From: Sunxiuqinia sp963974515
GTDB lineage: Bacteria > Bacteroidota > Bacteroidia > Bacteroidales > Prolixibacteraceae
Direction: 5' to 3'
Assembly (NCBI RefSeq): GCF_963974515.1
Contig: NZ_CAXBDD010000009.1
Coordinates: 19,449-83,448 of the forward strand
DNA: 64,000 nt
The position numbers and the translations under genes are program-made. Below the pieces are notes generated by a model. The model saw nothing but the letters and a program-made list of their open reading frames with translations. It did no database searches and was not told the DNA's origin. This document shows, in pieces, positions 35,779 through 44,835 of this stretch; position 1 is the first letter of the stretch, and every line of letters begins with the position of its first letter.

Positions 35779-36474
35779 ATGGAAATCAAGAAATATCCAT
35801 CTTGTGATTTAAATTGCTACCGGAATCTTTTTATTGAACTCGGGCTGGTTTTGGCGCTTGGAGTTATCTTACTGGCTTTTGAATTTAAAACCAATGTGAA
35901 GAAACCGGAAATTACTGGTGCCGTTGTCGCCCAGGAAATTGAGAGTGAAGTAATCCCGATCACGCGGCAGGAAGAAGTGAAACCTCCGCCTCCGCCCCCT
36001 CCTCCGCGAGTTGTCGAAGTGCTCAACATTGTATCCGACAACATTGAAATTGAAGATGAATTGGAAATTCAGGATACCGAAGCTGACGCGGAGACCGAAA
36101 TTGATGTGAGCCCGATTGTTATTGATTATGCACAGGAGGAAAAGGAAAAAGATGAGGAGCAGGTGTTTTACATTGTAGAAGAAATGCCTGAGTTTCCGGG
36201 AGGAGAACTGGCCCTGCGAAAATTCTTGGCCAATGCCATTAAATATCCGGTGATTGCCCAGGAGAATGGGATTGAAGGTAAAGTTTATGTGTCGTTTGTC
36301 GTCGGGAAAGATGGGCAGGTTACCAATGCCCGGATCGTACGCAGTGTCGACCCTTCGCTTGATAAAGAAGCTTTGCGTGTGGTTAATAGTCTGCCGGTAT
36401 GGAAACCAGGCTTGCAGCGCGGACAGCCGGTGAGGGTTGCTTTTAGCGTTCCCATTCATTTCGTGCTACAATAA
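35779..36474 (+). CDS. TonB family energy-transducing protein
   Basis: Inner-membrane-anchored TonB-type protein, 231 aa, that couples proton-motive force via ExbB/ExbD to outer-membrane receptors. One transmembrane helix lies at about residues 15-33, followed by a Pro-rich spacer KPPPPPPPPRVVEV and an acidic stretch, then the C-terminal TonB domain with FPGGELALRKFLANAIKYP, GIEGKVYVSFVVGKDG and LPVWKPGLQRGQPV. This last pattern is the Bacteroidota TonB C-terminal form. The ATG at 35779 is used instead of an in-frame TTG 12 codons upstream. ExbB/ExbD are not in the window, and the receptor partner is unknown. Confidence 0.92.
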   Translation: MEIKKYPSCDLNCYRNLFIELGLVLALGVILLAFEFKTNVKKPEITGAVVAQEIESEVIPITRQEEVKPPPPPPPPRVVEVLNIVSDNIEIEDELEIQDTEADAETEIDVSPIVIDYAQEEKEKDEEQVFYIVEEMPEFPGGELALRKFLANAIKYPVIAQENGIEGKVYVSFVVGKDGQVTNARIVRSVDPSLDKEALRVVNSLPVWKPGLQRGQPVRVAFSVPIHFVLQ

Positions 36475-36619
36475 AAACCGTCAATCGGTTTGTCTGGTTA
36501 TTTTTTTTAGAAAGACGATTCTCTACAGATCGTCTTTCTTTTTACGGCCCGCGTTGACTGGTAAGCTTCGTCAGCTGGATTCCCTATCTTTGTTTTTCAT
36601 TCTAAATTGGATCCACTAA

Positions 36620-38182
36620 ATGAAGCAGCCGGAATCAACAAACGTACTCGAAGCGATTAGTCTGGGTTTGAAAATAGCGGGCGAAACTCTTATTCATCCC
36701 CTTAGTTTTGCTTTGAAAGAGGGTGAATCACTGGTAATTACCGGTGCTTCGGGGAGTGGCAAAACCATGCTGGGGCGTTTGCTGGCGGGGCAGCTTTCGC
36801 CTTCTTCGGGTCAATTGATTACCAAGCCGAAAATCAGGCGGCTGATGGTTGATCAGCAGGATTATTTCGTCGCTTTTTCGGGGCGAAGAAGTATGCACGA
36901 CGGGCTTCGCTATGAAAACCAAGGCATGGAGATGGTTCCAACTGTTTGGGAGTTTTTGGCTCGGGTACAGGCGAAAACCGAAACTGGAGTTTCAGAAGCA
37001 GCTTTGCGACGCGTGCTGAAGCAGGTGGAGATTGAGCGCCTGGCTGACCGGAAACTCCTGCAATTGAGCAATGGCGAGCGTAAACGGACACAGTTGGCGG
37101 CCGTACTATTGCAAAAACCCGACTTGCTGGTGCTGGATCAACCATTCGTAGGGCTGGATTTCCACTCGCGCGCTACTTTGAGTCGCTTGTTAAAACAGCA
37201 AATGGATTCCGGCCTTTGCCTGGTTGTCATGACCGATCCGGAGCATATTCCGGATTCAGGAACTTACGTAGCGGAATTGAATAAAGGAAGCCTAAGCCGG
37301 CTTGTCAAGCCCGAAGCCTATCAACCTAGGAACGTAGACTGCGTCCGAAATAAAACTGAGATTGATACGCGACTCCTTGGCCGTTTGCCATTGCCAGACG
37401 AAGCGTTCGGCATCGTCGTGCGAATGAACAAGGTGAATGTGGTATTGGGTGGAAAGCAAATTCTAAAAGACATCAACTGGCAAGTGAACCTCGGCGAGCA
37501 GTGGGCTTTGCTTGGTCCAAACGGAGCAGGGAAAAGCACTTTGCTAAGCTTGATTACCGCTGATAATCCGCAAGGGTATGCGAACGATCTGTGTTTATTT
37601 GATCGGCAGCGTGGAACCGGCGAAAGTATTTGGGACATTAAAAAGCGCATTGGTTTTGTATCACCCGAACTTCACCTGTATTTTCTGCGGGGAGCTGGCA
37701 TCTACAATACGATTCCGGGGCTGGCCGCTTCGGGTAGGCAGGTTTATAGTTCAATGACCTGCAACGATGTTGTTCTATCGGGCTTTCACGATGAAGTGGG
37801 ATTTAATTCATTGCCAACGGGCGATCAGTTGAAAAATGCATTATCATGGTTGGCTGTTTTGGGATTGGAATACTTGCAAAAGCGACTGTTTGTGCAGGCA
37901 TCGTTGGGCGAGCAGCGTGTTGTCTTGCTGGCCCGGGCCCTCGTAAAGGTGCCTCCCTTGCTTATTCTCGATGAACCATGCCAGGGCCTCGACTCGCAGC
38001 AAACCAATCGGTTCGTTCATTTACTCAATATTCTCTGTAGCCAGTTAAAAACGACACTGATTTATGTGACTCACCGCAAAGAGGAGATCCCTGGCTGCGT
38101 AACTCACCTGTTGCATTTGGACAATGGCGAGGTGAAGAGCAATGGAGTGTTTGATCGTCCGGCTTTTCAATGGAATCGTTAA
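36620..38182 (+). CDS. double ABC ATPase, ModF-like
   Basis: Soluble protein of 520 aa with two ABC ATPase domains and no transmembrane segment. Domain 1 (about 10-230) has Walker A GASGSGKT, signature LSNGERKR and Walker B LLVLDQP. Domain 2 (about 270-510) has GPNGAGKST, a modified signature LGEQRVVL and LLILDEP. This layout and the PATP-order resemble ModF (PhrA), a double ABC protein next to molybdate genes in enterobacteria, but no mod genes are here. It could also be a general ABC protein with an unknown role. recX begins inside its 3' end region, 35 bases downstream of the stop when the conserved start is used, suggesting co-transcription. Confidence 0.8.
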   Translation: MKQPESTNVLEAISLGLKIAGETLIHPLSFALKEGESLVITGASGSGKTMLGRLLAGQLSPSSGQLITKPKIRRLMVDQQDYFVAFSGRRSMHDGLRYENQGMEMVPTVWEFLARVQAKTETGVSEAALRRVLKQVEIERLADRKLLQLSNGERKRTQLAAVLLQKPDLLVLDQPFVGLDFHSRATLSRLLKQQMDSGLCLVVMTDPEHIPDSGTYVAELNKGSLSRLVKPEAYQPRNVDCVRNKTEIDTRLLGRLPLPDEAFGIVVRMNKVNVVLGGKQILKDINWQVNLGEQWALLGPNGAGKSTLLSLITADNPQGYANDLCLFDRQRGTGESIWDIKKRIGFVSPELHLYFLRGAGIYNTIPGLAASGRQVYSSMTCNDVVLSGFHDEVGFNSLPTGDQLKNALSWLAVLGLEYLQKRLFVQASLGEQRVVLLARALVKVPPLLILDEPCQGLDSQQTNRFVHLLNILCSQLKTTLIYVTHRKEEIPGCVTHLLHLDNGEVKSNGVFDRPAFQWNR

Positions 38183-38217
38183 TTTTGATTTTATTTAAAC
38201 CAGTGAATCTTTTTACT

Positions 38218-38685
38218 ATGGAAATGACGTCCCGGCAATCCGAAGCTTTTTATCGTGCAGCAGCACTTTGCAGCCGTGCCGAAAAATGTTCAGCTGATGT
38301 CCTGACTAAATTAAGTCAATGGGGAGTTGACGAAATGGATGCGGGCGTGGTGCTGAAACAGTTGATTGAGGAGAAGTATGTTGATGATGAGCGCTTTGCC
38401 CGGAGTTTTGCCAAAGACAAATTCCGTTTTAACAAATGGGGAAAAATAAAAATCGCCTACCAGCTTCATGCCAAACGAATGAATTCAAACACCGTTGACT
38501 TGTCTATGAATGGGATTGACGACGAGGCTTATTGGGAGATGCTGATTGAAATAATCACCGAAAAAAATAAAAGCGTGAAGGTGCCGAATCCATATGATCG
38601 CAAAGCTAAATTGATTCGTTTTGCCCAAGCTCGTGGCTTTGAAATGGATTTAATCTATCGGGCGGTAGAAGAGGTGTTAACGTGA
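38218..38685 (+). CDS. recX: regulatory protein RecX
   Basis: RecA modulator of 155 aa from this ATG (MEMTSRQSEAFY). An in-frame ATG at 38170, 16 codons upstream, overlaps the ABC gene and adds a non-conserved segment, so the later start is used. The triple-helix RecX pattern is seen in ALCSRAEKCSADVLTKL, LIEEKYVDDERFARSFAKDK and KIKIAYQLHAKRMN. The repeats (helix-turn-helix-like modules) and length fit. It limits RecA filament growth. recA is not in the window. Confidence 0.9.
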   Translation: MEMTSRQSEAFYRAAALCSRAEKCSADVLTKLSQWGVDEMDAGVVLKQLIEEKYVDDERFARSFAKDKFRFNKWGKIKIAYQLHAKRMNSNTVDLSMNGIDDEAYWEMLIEIITEKNKSVKVPNPYDRKAKLIRFAQARGFEMDLIYRAVEEVLT

Positions 38686-38990
38686 AAATAAGGAGGTTTT
38701 CCGACTCACTCCAGAGGCTGGAATAACCCGGGAAATCAAAAAAAGCTGGAATCATTCCCGTGAAATTGAGCAACGCACGTCTATGTGCTCTGATTTTTCT
38801 TATCGCCCCGGCTGTTATAGGGAGGAAAAAATCAGCCAGCCGGATTGGGCTCGTAACAACAAGTATAAATTTTTTTCCTTTTATCATGTTTTATTAACAG
38901 GGGTTTCATGAACAAGATGAAAACCCTAATTTTAGCTTACTGTTTTTTGCAAGGAGAGGCAAGTTTGAAGATTGATAAAACTGATTGAAA
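38686..38990. other. region upstream of dnaE
   Basis: About 300 bases between recX and dnaE. A 26-codon frame (38908-38988, MNKMKTLILAYCFLQ) ends two bases before the dnaE ATG; whether it is translated is unknown. No promoter or terminator stands out. Confidence 0.4.
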
Positions 38991-41900
38991 ATGATTCCAT
39001 TTACACACTTACACGTACACTCGCAATATTCAATTTTGGATGGGGCCGCAAGCGTAAAAGGACTTGTCGCCAAAGCCAAAGGGGATGGAATGAAAGCACT
39101 GGCCCTGACCGATCATGGGATGATGTTTGGGATAAAGGACTTCTACGACACGTGCAAACGTGAAGGAATCAAACCAATTTTGGGCTGCGAAACCTACGTC
39201 GCCTCGCGAACAATCAACGATAAGAATGATAAGGTAGACCGGTCAGGAGACCACTTGATTTTGCTGGCCAAAAACCTACGTGGCTACAGAAACCTGGTCA
39301 AACTAATTTCCATTGCCAGCAACGAAGGTTTCTACTACAAGCCCCGTATCGACAAGGAGGTTCTGGAAAAATACAGTGAAGGCTTGGTTGTTTCCTCCGC
39401 CTGTCTGGGGGGAGAAGTGGCTCAAAATATTATGAACAACGCCATTCCCGAAGCGGAAGAAACCATTAAATGGTTTAAGCGGGTTTTTGGAGATGATTAT
39501 TACTTGGAGTTGCAGCGCCATAAATCAGATGATCCGCAACGGAATGAAGATGTCTATAAAAACCAGGTGTTGGTCAACCAGGTTATTTTGGAATTGGCTG
39601 AGAAGTACCAGGTGAAAGTGATTGCAACCAACGATGTGCATTTTATTAATGCAGAAGATGCCGACGCACACGACTTGCTAATCTGCCTGAACACCGGGAA
39701 AGATGTGGACGACCCCAACCGGATGCGTTACACCAAGCAGGAATGGTTTAAAACAACCGCCGAAATGAACCAGCTGTTTGCCGACGTGCCGGAATCATTG
39801 AGAAATACCCAGGAAGTTGCGGACAAGATTGAAGAATATGAGTTGAATTCAGCACCCATTATGCCTCCTTTTCCGATTCCTGAAGAATTTGGAACGGAAG
39901 CCGAATACCTGGAGAGGTATTCCGAAGAAGATCTTAAAGACGAATTCAAAGACGGGGCTTTCGAGCGGTTGGGTGGCTACGAAAAAGTCATTCGGGTAAA
40001 ACTGGAAGCTGAGTACCTGAAACACCTGACCTACGAAGGCGCCAAAGAAGAATACCGCTATGGCAGTCCGGTTCCGGCCGACGTTGCCGAGCGACTTGAC
40101 TTTGAGTTGGATACCATCAAAACCATGGGTTTTCCGGGTTACTTCCTCATTACACAAGATTTTATCAATGCCGCCCGCGAAATGGGTGTTCTGGTGGGCC
40201 CGGGCCGTGGATCGGCTGCCGGTTCGGCCGTTTCCTATTGTGTCGGGATTACCAATATCGATCCGATCAAGCACGATCTGCTGTTTGAACGGTTCCTGAA
40301 TCCTGACCGGATCTCCATGCCCGATGTGGATATTGACTTTGATGATGACGGCCGGCAGATGGTATTAGACTGGGTGACAGAAAAATACGGCCGTGAGCGG
40401 GTGGCACATATCTGTACGTTTGGAACCATGGCCACCAAACTGGCCATCCGCGATGTGTCACGGGTGTTGAAGTTGCCGTTGCCCGAAGCAGATCGTCTGG
40501 CCAAAATGGTGCCCGAAGCGCCAAAAATGAGCTTTTTAAAAGCCTATAAAGAAAGTACCGAATTACGCAACGAAAAAAAATCAGCCAATCCTTTAATTGT
40601 TTCCACGCTGAAATTTGCCGAAACTTTGGAAGGCTCCGTCCGGCAAACGGGGGTGCATGCCTGCGGGATTCTAATCAGTCGCGATCCGCTGGATGAACAC
40701 ATTCCGTTGATGCCCACCAAAGACGAAAATTTATATACCACGCAGTACGACGGGCGTTTTGTGGAGGATATTGGATTGCTGAAGATGGACTTTTTGGGGT
40801 TGAAAACCCTTTCCATCATCAAAGAAACCCTGGAAAATATTCGCCTCTCCAAAAAACTGGAAGTGGATATTGATGCCATTCCGGAGGATGATGCCAAAAC
40901 ATTCGAACTGTTTAGTCGTGGCGATACCACCGCCATTTTCCAGTTTGAATCTCCCGGCATGAAAAAACACCTTCGTAACCTGAAACCCAACCGTTTTGAG
41001 GATTTGGTTGCCATGAACGCTTTGTATCGTCCGGGACCAATGGAATACATCCCTGATTTTATTGACAGGAAACACGGGCGTAAAGCAGTTCATTATGACC
41101 ACCCCATGATGGAAAAATACCTGGAAACCACCTACGGAATTACGGTCTTCCAGGAACAGGTGATGTTATTGTCGCGCCACCTGGCCAATTTTACCCGGGG
41201 AGATTCCGATTCGCTTCGGAAAGCGATGGGTAAAAAAATCAAGGCGATGATGGATAAACTCAAAGTGAAGTTTATCGATGGCTGCAAGGCCAACCCCAAA
41301 TTTGTTGAGGGTTGTGAGCAGATGAAGAAAGAGCCGGAGACAATCATTGAGAAAATATGGAAAGACTGGGAAGCGTTCGCGTCTTACGCCTTCAATAAAT
41401 CACACTCGGTTTGCTACGCCCACATTGCTTACCAAACGGGATACCTGAAAGCACACTTCCCGGCCGAGTTTATGGCGGCCAACATGAGCCGTAACCTAAG
41501 CAACATTACGGATATCACCAAGCTGATGGGCGAGTCGCAGCGGATGGGAATGAACGTTCTGGGGCCTGATGTGAACGAGAGTTTTCTCAAGTTCATGGTA
41601 AACAAGGAAGGCGATGTGCGTTTTGGAATGGCTGCCATCAAAGGCGTAGGATCAGGAGCGGTGACTGATATCGTAAGAGCCCGGCAGGATGGATTATTTA
41701 CCTCTGTCTTTGACTTTGTAGAGCGGGTGAACCTGCAAACTGTCAACAAAAAAAATATTGAAGCACTGGCCATGGCTGGAGCTTTTGACAGCTTTGGAAC
41801 GATCAAACGTAGCCAGTTTTTTGCCAGTTCGGCCGAAAATGAGCCCTCATTTATCGAAAAGCTGATTCGTTACGGTCACCAGATTCAGTTGGAAAGCAAC

Positions 41901-42635
41901 AATGCCCAGCAATCCTTGTTCGGCGAAGTCATGTCGGCTCAGGCTGTGAAAACACCCGATGTTCCCGACGTTCCGGAGTGGCCCAAAATTGTGTTGCTCG
42001 AAAAGGAAAAGGCTTTGATTGGAATCTACCTTTCTTCACATCCACTGGATGATTACAGGCTGGAAGTGGAAAACTTTACCAGTCGTGAGTTTTCGCTGAA
42101 AGACATCAATAACAACATTGAAGCCATGAAGGGGCGCGACCTGACTTTTGCCGGTATGGTCACCGAAAGCCGGGAAGCAATTGGTAAAACTGGGAAGCAT
42201 TTTTGCACCATGACACTGACGGATTACACCGATTCGTACACGTTCTTTTTCTTCGGGAAAGACTATGTTGAGTTTTCGAAGTATTGTAAAACCGGTTTAT
42301 TTCTGATGATTAAAGGACAGGTTCAACCCCGGTTTAACGGCGACCAGCTCGAGTTTAAAATCCGAAACATTGAGCTGCTGTCCGAAATCCGAAAAAACAA
42401 TATAAACACTGTAACGTTGCAGTTACCACTGCAAAATGTAACGCCCGAATTAATTCAGGAAATTGAAACCATTAGCCTAAAAAACAAGGGGAAAGCTTTG
42501 TTGAGATTTAATATCTGGGATTCAGAAACAAAAAGTATGGTTAACCTGTTTTCAAGAAACACTCGTGTGGAAATGACCAGCGAGCTGGAGCGTTTCATTC
42601 GAAATCATGAATCACTGACTTTTAAGATTAATTAG
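38991..42635 (+). CDS. dnaE: DNA polymerase III subunit alpha
   Basis: Replicative polymerase subunit, 1214 aa. The N-terminal PHP domain starts with FTHLHVHSQYSILDGAAS, the polymerase catalytic Asp residues are in MPDVDIDFDDDGR (about 440-452), and GRGSAAGSAVSY, FQEQVM and the later YAFNKSHSVCYAHIAYQ segment are typical of DnaE. A C-terminal OB-fold region is present (DLTFAGMVTESRE). The ATG at 38991 (MIPFTHLHVH) is used instead of an in-frame TTG two codons earlier, since it is the conserved start. trxA follows after a 43-base gap. Confidence 0.97.
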   Translation: MIPFTHLHVHSQYSILDGAASVKGLVAKAKGDGMKALALTDHGMMFGIKDFYDTCKREGIKPILGCETYVASRTINDKNDKVDRSGDHLILLAKNLRGYRNLVKLISIASNEGFYYKPRIDKEVLEKYSEGLVVSSACLGGEVAQNIMNNAIPEAEETIKWFKRVFGDDYYLELQRHKSDDPQRNEDVYKNQVLVNQVILELAEKYQVKVIATNDVHFINAEDADAHDLLICLNTGKDVDDPNRMRYTKQEWFKTTAEMNQLFADVPESLRNTQEVADKIEEYELNSAPIMPPFPIPEEFGTEAEYLERYSEEDLKDEFKDGAFERLGGYEKVIRVKLEAEYLKHLTYEGAKEEYRYGSPVPADVAERLDFELDTIKTMGFPGYFLITQDFINAAREMGVLVGPGRGSAAGSAVSYCVGITNIDPIKHDLLFERFLNPDRISMPDVDIDFDDDGRQMVLDWVTEKYGRERVAHICTFGTMATKLAIRDVSRVLKLPLPEADRLAKMVPEAPKMSFLKAYKESTELRNEKKSANPLIVSTLKFAETLEGSVRQTGVHACGILISRDPLDEHIPLMPTKDENLYTTQYDGRFVEDIGLLKMDFLGLKTLSIIKETLENIRLSKKLEVDIDAIPEDDAKTFELFSRGDTTAIFQFESPGMKKHLRNLKPNRFEDLVAMNALYRPGPMEYIPDFIDRKHGRKAVHYDHPMMEKYLETTYGITVFQEQVMLLSRHLANFTRGDSDSLRKAMGKKIKAMMDKLKVKFIDGCKANPKFVEGCEQMKKEPETIIEKIWKDWEAFASYAFNKSHSVCYAHIAYQTGYLKAHFPAEFMAANMSRNLSNITDITKLMGESQRMGMNVLGPDVNESFLKFMVNKEGDVRFGMAAIKGVGSGAVTDIVRARQDGLFTSVFDFVERVNLQTVNKKNIEALAMAGAFDSFGTIKRSQFFASSAENEPSFIEKLIRYGHQIQLESNNAQQSLFGEVMSAQAVKTPDVPDVPEWPKIVLLEKEKALIGIYLSSHPLDDYRLEVENFTSREFSLKDINNNIEAMKGRDLTFAGMVTESREAIGKTGKHFCTMTLTDYTDSYTFFFFGKDYVEFSKYCKTGLFLMIKGQVQPRFNGDQLEFKIRNIELLSEIRKNNINTVTLQLPLQNVTPELIQEIETISLKNKGKALLRFNIWDSETKSMVNLFSRNTRVEMTSELERFIRNHESLTFKIN

Positions 42636-42678
42636 CTTTTAAAGCTTTAAATAGAATAATAGTTTAATAATATTGATT

Positions 42679-42996
42679 ATGGCACAAGAAGTAAATGATG
42701 CAAATTTTGAGGAAGTTGTTCTTCAATCTGACAAGCCGGTTTTAGTGGATTTTTGGGCTGAATGGTGCGGTCCCTGCCGCATGGTTGCTCCCGTTGTTGA
42801 GGAGTTGTCGCAGGATTATGCAGGAAAACTGCTGGTGACAAAAGTTGACGTGGACAGCAATCCTGAAACCGCCATGAAATTTGGAATTCGGAATATTCCG
42901 ACCATTTTGTTCTTTAAAGGTGGCGAAGTGGTTGACAAGCATGTTGGCGCGGCTCCCAAATCGGCTCTGGCAACAAAAGTTGATGCTTTACTTTAA
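42679..42996 (+). CDS. trxA: thioredoxin
   Basis: Small disulfide reductase, 105 aa. The active site WCGPC has its cysteines at residues 30 and 33, within VDFWAEWCGPCRM, and the conserved cis-proline segment RNIPTI follows. It reduces ribonucleotide reductase, peroxiredoxins and other targets. The ATG at 42679 is chosen over an upstream in-frame TTG. It sits downstream of dnaE, and the bidirectional terminator at 43017 separates it from rpsP. Confidence 0.96.
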   Translation: MAQEVNDANFEEVVLQSDKPVLVDFWAEWCGPCRMVAPVVEELSQDYAGKLLVTKVDVDSNPETAMKFGIRNIPTILFFKGGEVVDKHVGAAPKSALATKVDALL

Positions 42997-43017
42997 AACA
43001 GGAACGTATAAAACGTA

Positions 43018-43052
43018 AAAGAGGCTGAACTCTTCGGAGTCAGCCTCTTTTT
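43018..43052. terminator. bidirectional terminator with UUCG loop
   Basis: AAAGAGGCTGA(A)CTC and GAGTCAGCCTCTTT form a stem closed by a TTCG tetraloop, with one bulged A and T runs on both sides. It lies between convergent trxA and rpsP. Confidence 0.9.
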
Positions 43053-43090
43053 ATTTAGTCATTCTTTTTTCAGGAGATAAGAAAAAATGC

Positions 43091-43825
43091 TTACTCAGCT
43101 TTCTTTTCTTCTTTGTCTTCAGCAGGAGCTTCTTCTTTCGAAGTTTCTTCCTCGGCTGCAGGTGTTTCAGCTTTGGGGGCCTCTTCAGCGGGAGCTTCTT
43201 CCTTTGCTGGTTCTTCAGTAACAGGAGCTTCCTCTGCAACAGGAGTTTCTTCAACTACTGGAGCTTCTTCAACTACTGGAGCTTCTTCTGCTACAACAAC
43301 TTCTTCCTCTTCCGCTGGTGCTTCAACTTCTTCCGGAGCTTCTGCAGCTTTGGCTTCCGCAGCCAATTCAGCGTTGCGTTTGGCAATTGCTGCTGCACGC
43401 TCGGCGTTTACTTTGGCTTCTGCTTCGAGTTGTTTTGTTTTCAACGAGTCAGAGTCTTTCGACAGACGATCTTTTTTCGCTTGAATTTTGGCTTCTTTTT
43501 CAGCTGACCAGGCGTCGAAACGACGTTCTGCTTCTGCTTCGTCAAAAGAACCTTTGGCAACACCACCTTGCAGGTGTTTTTTGTATAATACTCCTTTGTA
43601 AGATAAAATTGCTCTTACTGTGTCGGTTGGCTGTGCACCTTTTGTAAGCCAGTCTAAAGCTTTATCAAAATCAAGATCGATCGTAGCAGGATTTGTGTTT
43701 GGATTATAGGATCCAATCCTTTCAATGTAACGACCATCTCGTGGTGCCCTGCCATCAGCTACCACAATGTGGTAGAATGCTAAACGTTTGCGACCATGTC
43801 GCTGCAATCTGATTTTTGCTGGCAT
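43091..43825 (-). CDS. rpsP: 30S ribosomal protein S16 with long acidic C-terminal tail
   Basis: The first 80 residues are ordinary S16 (MPAKIRLQRHGRKRLAFYHI and VVADGRAPRDGRYIE, then YNPNTNP). The protein is 244 aa, far longer than the 80-90 aa core form and longer than the extended S16 of most Bacteroidota that I recall (about 180 aa). Residues about 95-165 are charged helix (KEAKIQAKKDRLSKDS), and residues about 170-244 are a run rich in Glu, Ala, Pro and Val with repeats such as VVEEAPVVEETPVAEEAPVTEE. The DNA here has an exact 18-nt direct repeat near 43250. Its own promoter lies at 43868. The tail's role is unknown. Confidence 0.95.
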   Translation of the reverse strand: MPAKIRLQRHGRKRLAFYHIVVADGRAPRDGRYIERIGSYNPNTNPATIDLDFDKALDWLTKGAQPTDTVRAILSYKGVLYKKHLQGGVAKGSFDEAEAERRFDAWSAEKEAKIQAKKDRLSKDSDSLKTKQLEAEAKVNAERAAAIAKRNAELAAEAKAAEAPEEVEAPAEEEEVVVAEEAPVVEEAPVVEETPVAEEAPVTEEPAKEEAPAEEAPKAETPAAEEETSKEEAPAEDKEEKKAE

Positions 43826-43867
43826 GTGAATTAATTTTAATTGATAAACAATTTTTTAATTGTGGCG

Positions 43868-43900
43868 CAAAGATATACTTTTATTTCTGAAATAAAACAA
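43868..43900 (-). promoter_or_regulatory. promoter for rpsP
   Basis: On the minus strand TTG (43900-43898), 22 bases, then TATCTTTG (43875-43868), 42 bases before the rpsP ATG. Confidence 0.7.
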
Positions 43901-44009
43901 TCGACTTTGAGTTAAATAAATAAAGAAAAATGCTTTCGGTCCGCAACCATTTGACGGTTTGTTCATCTTACTTGGACATTCGAAATAATTAAACTAGAAT
44001 TTAAAAGAC

Positions 44010-44720
44010 ATGAAAAAGATTATTCCTATTGCAGTAAGTGTTCTCATGATTGGGCTGTTGGCTTGTGAGCCGGAAGAGGTAGCCTTTGATCCGGCAGCCG
44101 ACGTTTTTGTAATTACAAAAACGGTTGAAACGGAGAATGAGGTAGATACCGTATATGGCCTGGCGTTACATGCGTTTGCCAATAAGCCAATGCAAAGCGT
44201 TGATGTCACGGGCGATGACGACGAAACCTATGACTTGGAATCCTTTGAGGGTTACCCGTATGATTTTTATTACCAGACTCCGGACAACCAATTTGCATCT
44301 GAAATGCCATCCGGTGGCTCCTACAGTTTTGATATTGTAGCTCAATCAGGTGAAACAAGCATGCTCAGTGATAACTTGTCAGATGATGTGATTTATCCAA
44401 CGGATACCATTAAGTACGAGTTTGATGACACCCAGGACAAAATGAAACTTACCTGGACTGAGATTGAAGATGCCGATTACCTCATCGTTAAGATGTTTGA
44501 AGAAGATGATGATCAGGTGTTTCAATCTTCATCGCTGTTGGGTGATAAAGAGGAATACACCATCTCCGCTTCGGGATCGGGGTGGGCCAGTGGATTTCAG
44601 CCTGCCGACGGTACTACTTATATTGTCCAGATTGATGCCTTCAAGTACGAATCCGGGCAGTCCGGTGTTAACTTGCAGGCTAAGTCAATTAGTGTAGACC
44701 CGGTCATTTGGGGTGAATAG
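44010..44720 (+). CDS. hypothetical lipoprotein
   Basis: A 236-aa protein with a lipoprotein signal peptide (IGLLACEPEE, Cys at 19). The mature part is acidic and beta-rich, with many Asp, Thr, Ser and Tyr and no hydrophobic helix. It contains no domain I recognise. The segment DDTQDKMKLTWTEIEDADYL recalls the strand pattern of fibronectin-like folds, but this is weak. It probably sits at the inner face of the outer membrane or on the surface. It is flanked by rpsP (divergent) and prfB, with a terminator after it, so it seems to be a single-gene unit. Confidence 0.75.
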   Translation: MKKIIPIAVSVLMIGLLACEPEEVAFDPAADVFVITKTVETENEVDTVYGLALHAFANKPMQSVDVTGDDDETYDLESFEGYPYDFYYQTPDNQFASEMPSGGSYSFDIVAQSGETSMLSDNLSDDVIYPTDTIKYEFDDTQDKMKLTWTEIEDADYLIVKMFEEDDDQVFQSSSLLGDKEEYTISASGSGWASGFQPADGTTYIVQIDAFKYESGQSGVNLQAKSISVDPVIWGE

Positions 44721-44743
44721 CATAAAAGACAACAGTCATTTAG

Positions 44744-44778
44744 AACGGGCAGCTCCACAAAAGGAGTTGTCCGTTTTT
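44744..44778 (+). terminator. terminator after lipoprotein gene
   Basis: AACGGGCAGCTCC pairs with GGAGTTGTCCGTT (two G-U pairs) around ACAAAA, then TTTT. Confidence 0.8.
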
Positions 44779-44782
44779 GTTA

Positions 44783-44813
44783 TTGATTAATCTGGCTGGT
44801 TTTTCTACTTTTG
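44783..44813 (+). promoter_or_regulatory. promoter for prfB
   Basis: TTG (44783-44785), 20 bases, then TACTTTTG (44806-44813), 23 bases before the RF2 start. Confidence 0.7.
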
Positions 44814-44835
44814 TAGACCACTTAAAATGATAACT

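Noticed and set aside
38606..38887. 93-codon minus-strand frame overlapping the recX 3' end
   Set aside because: Overlaps a supported gene and shows no recognisable pattern.
38908..38988. 26-codon frame MNKMKTLILAYCFLQ just before dnaE
   Set aside because: Could be a leader, but nothing beyond its position supports it, so it is only noted in the region entry.
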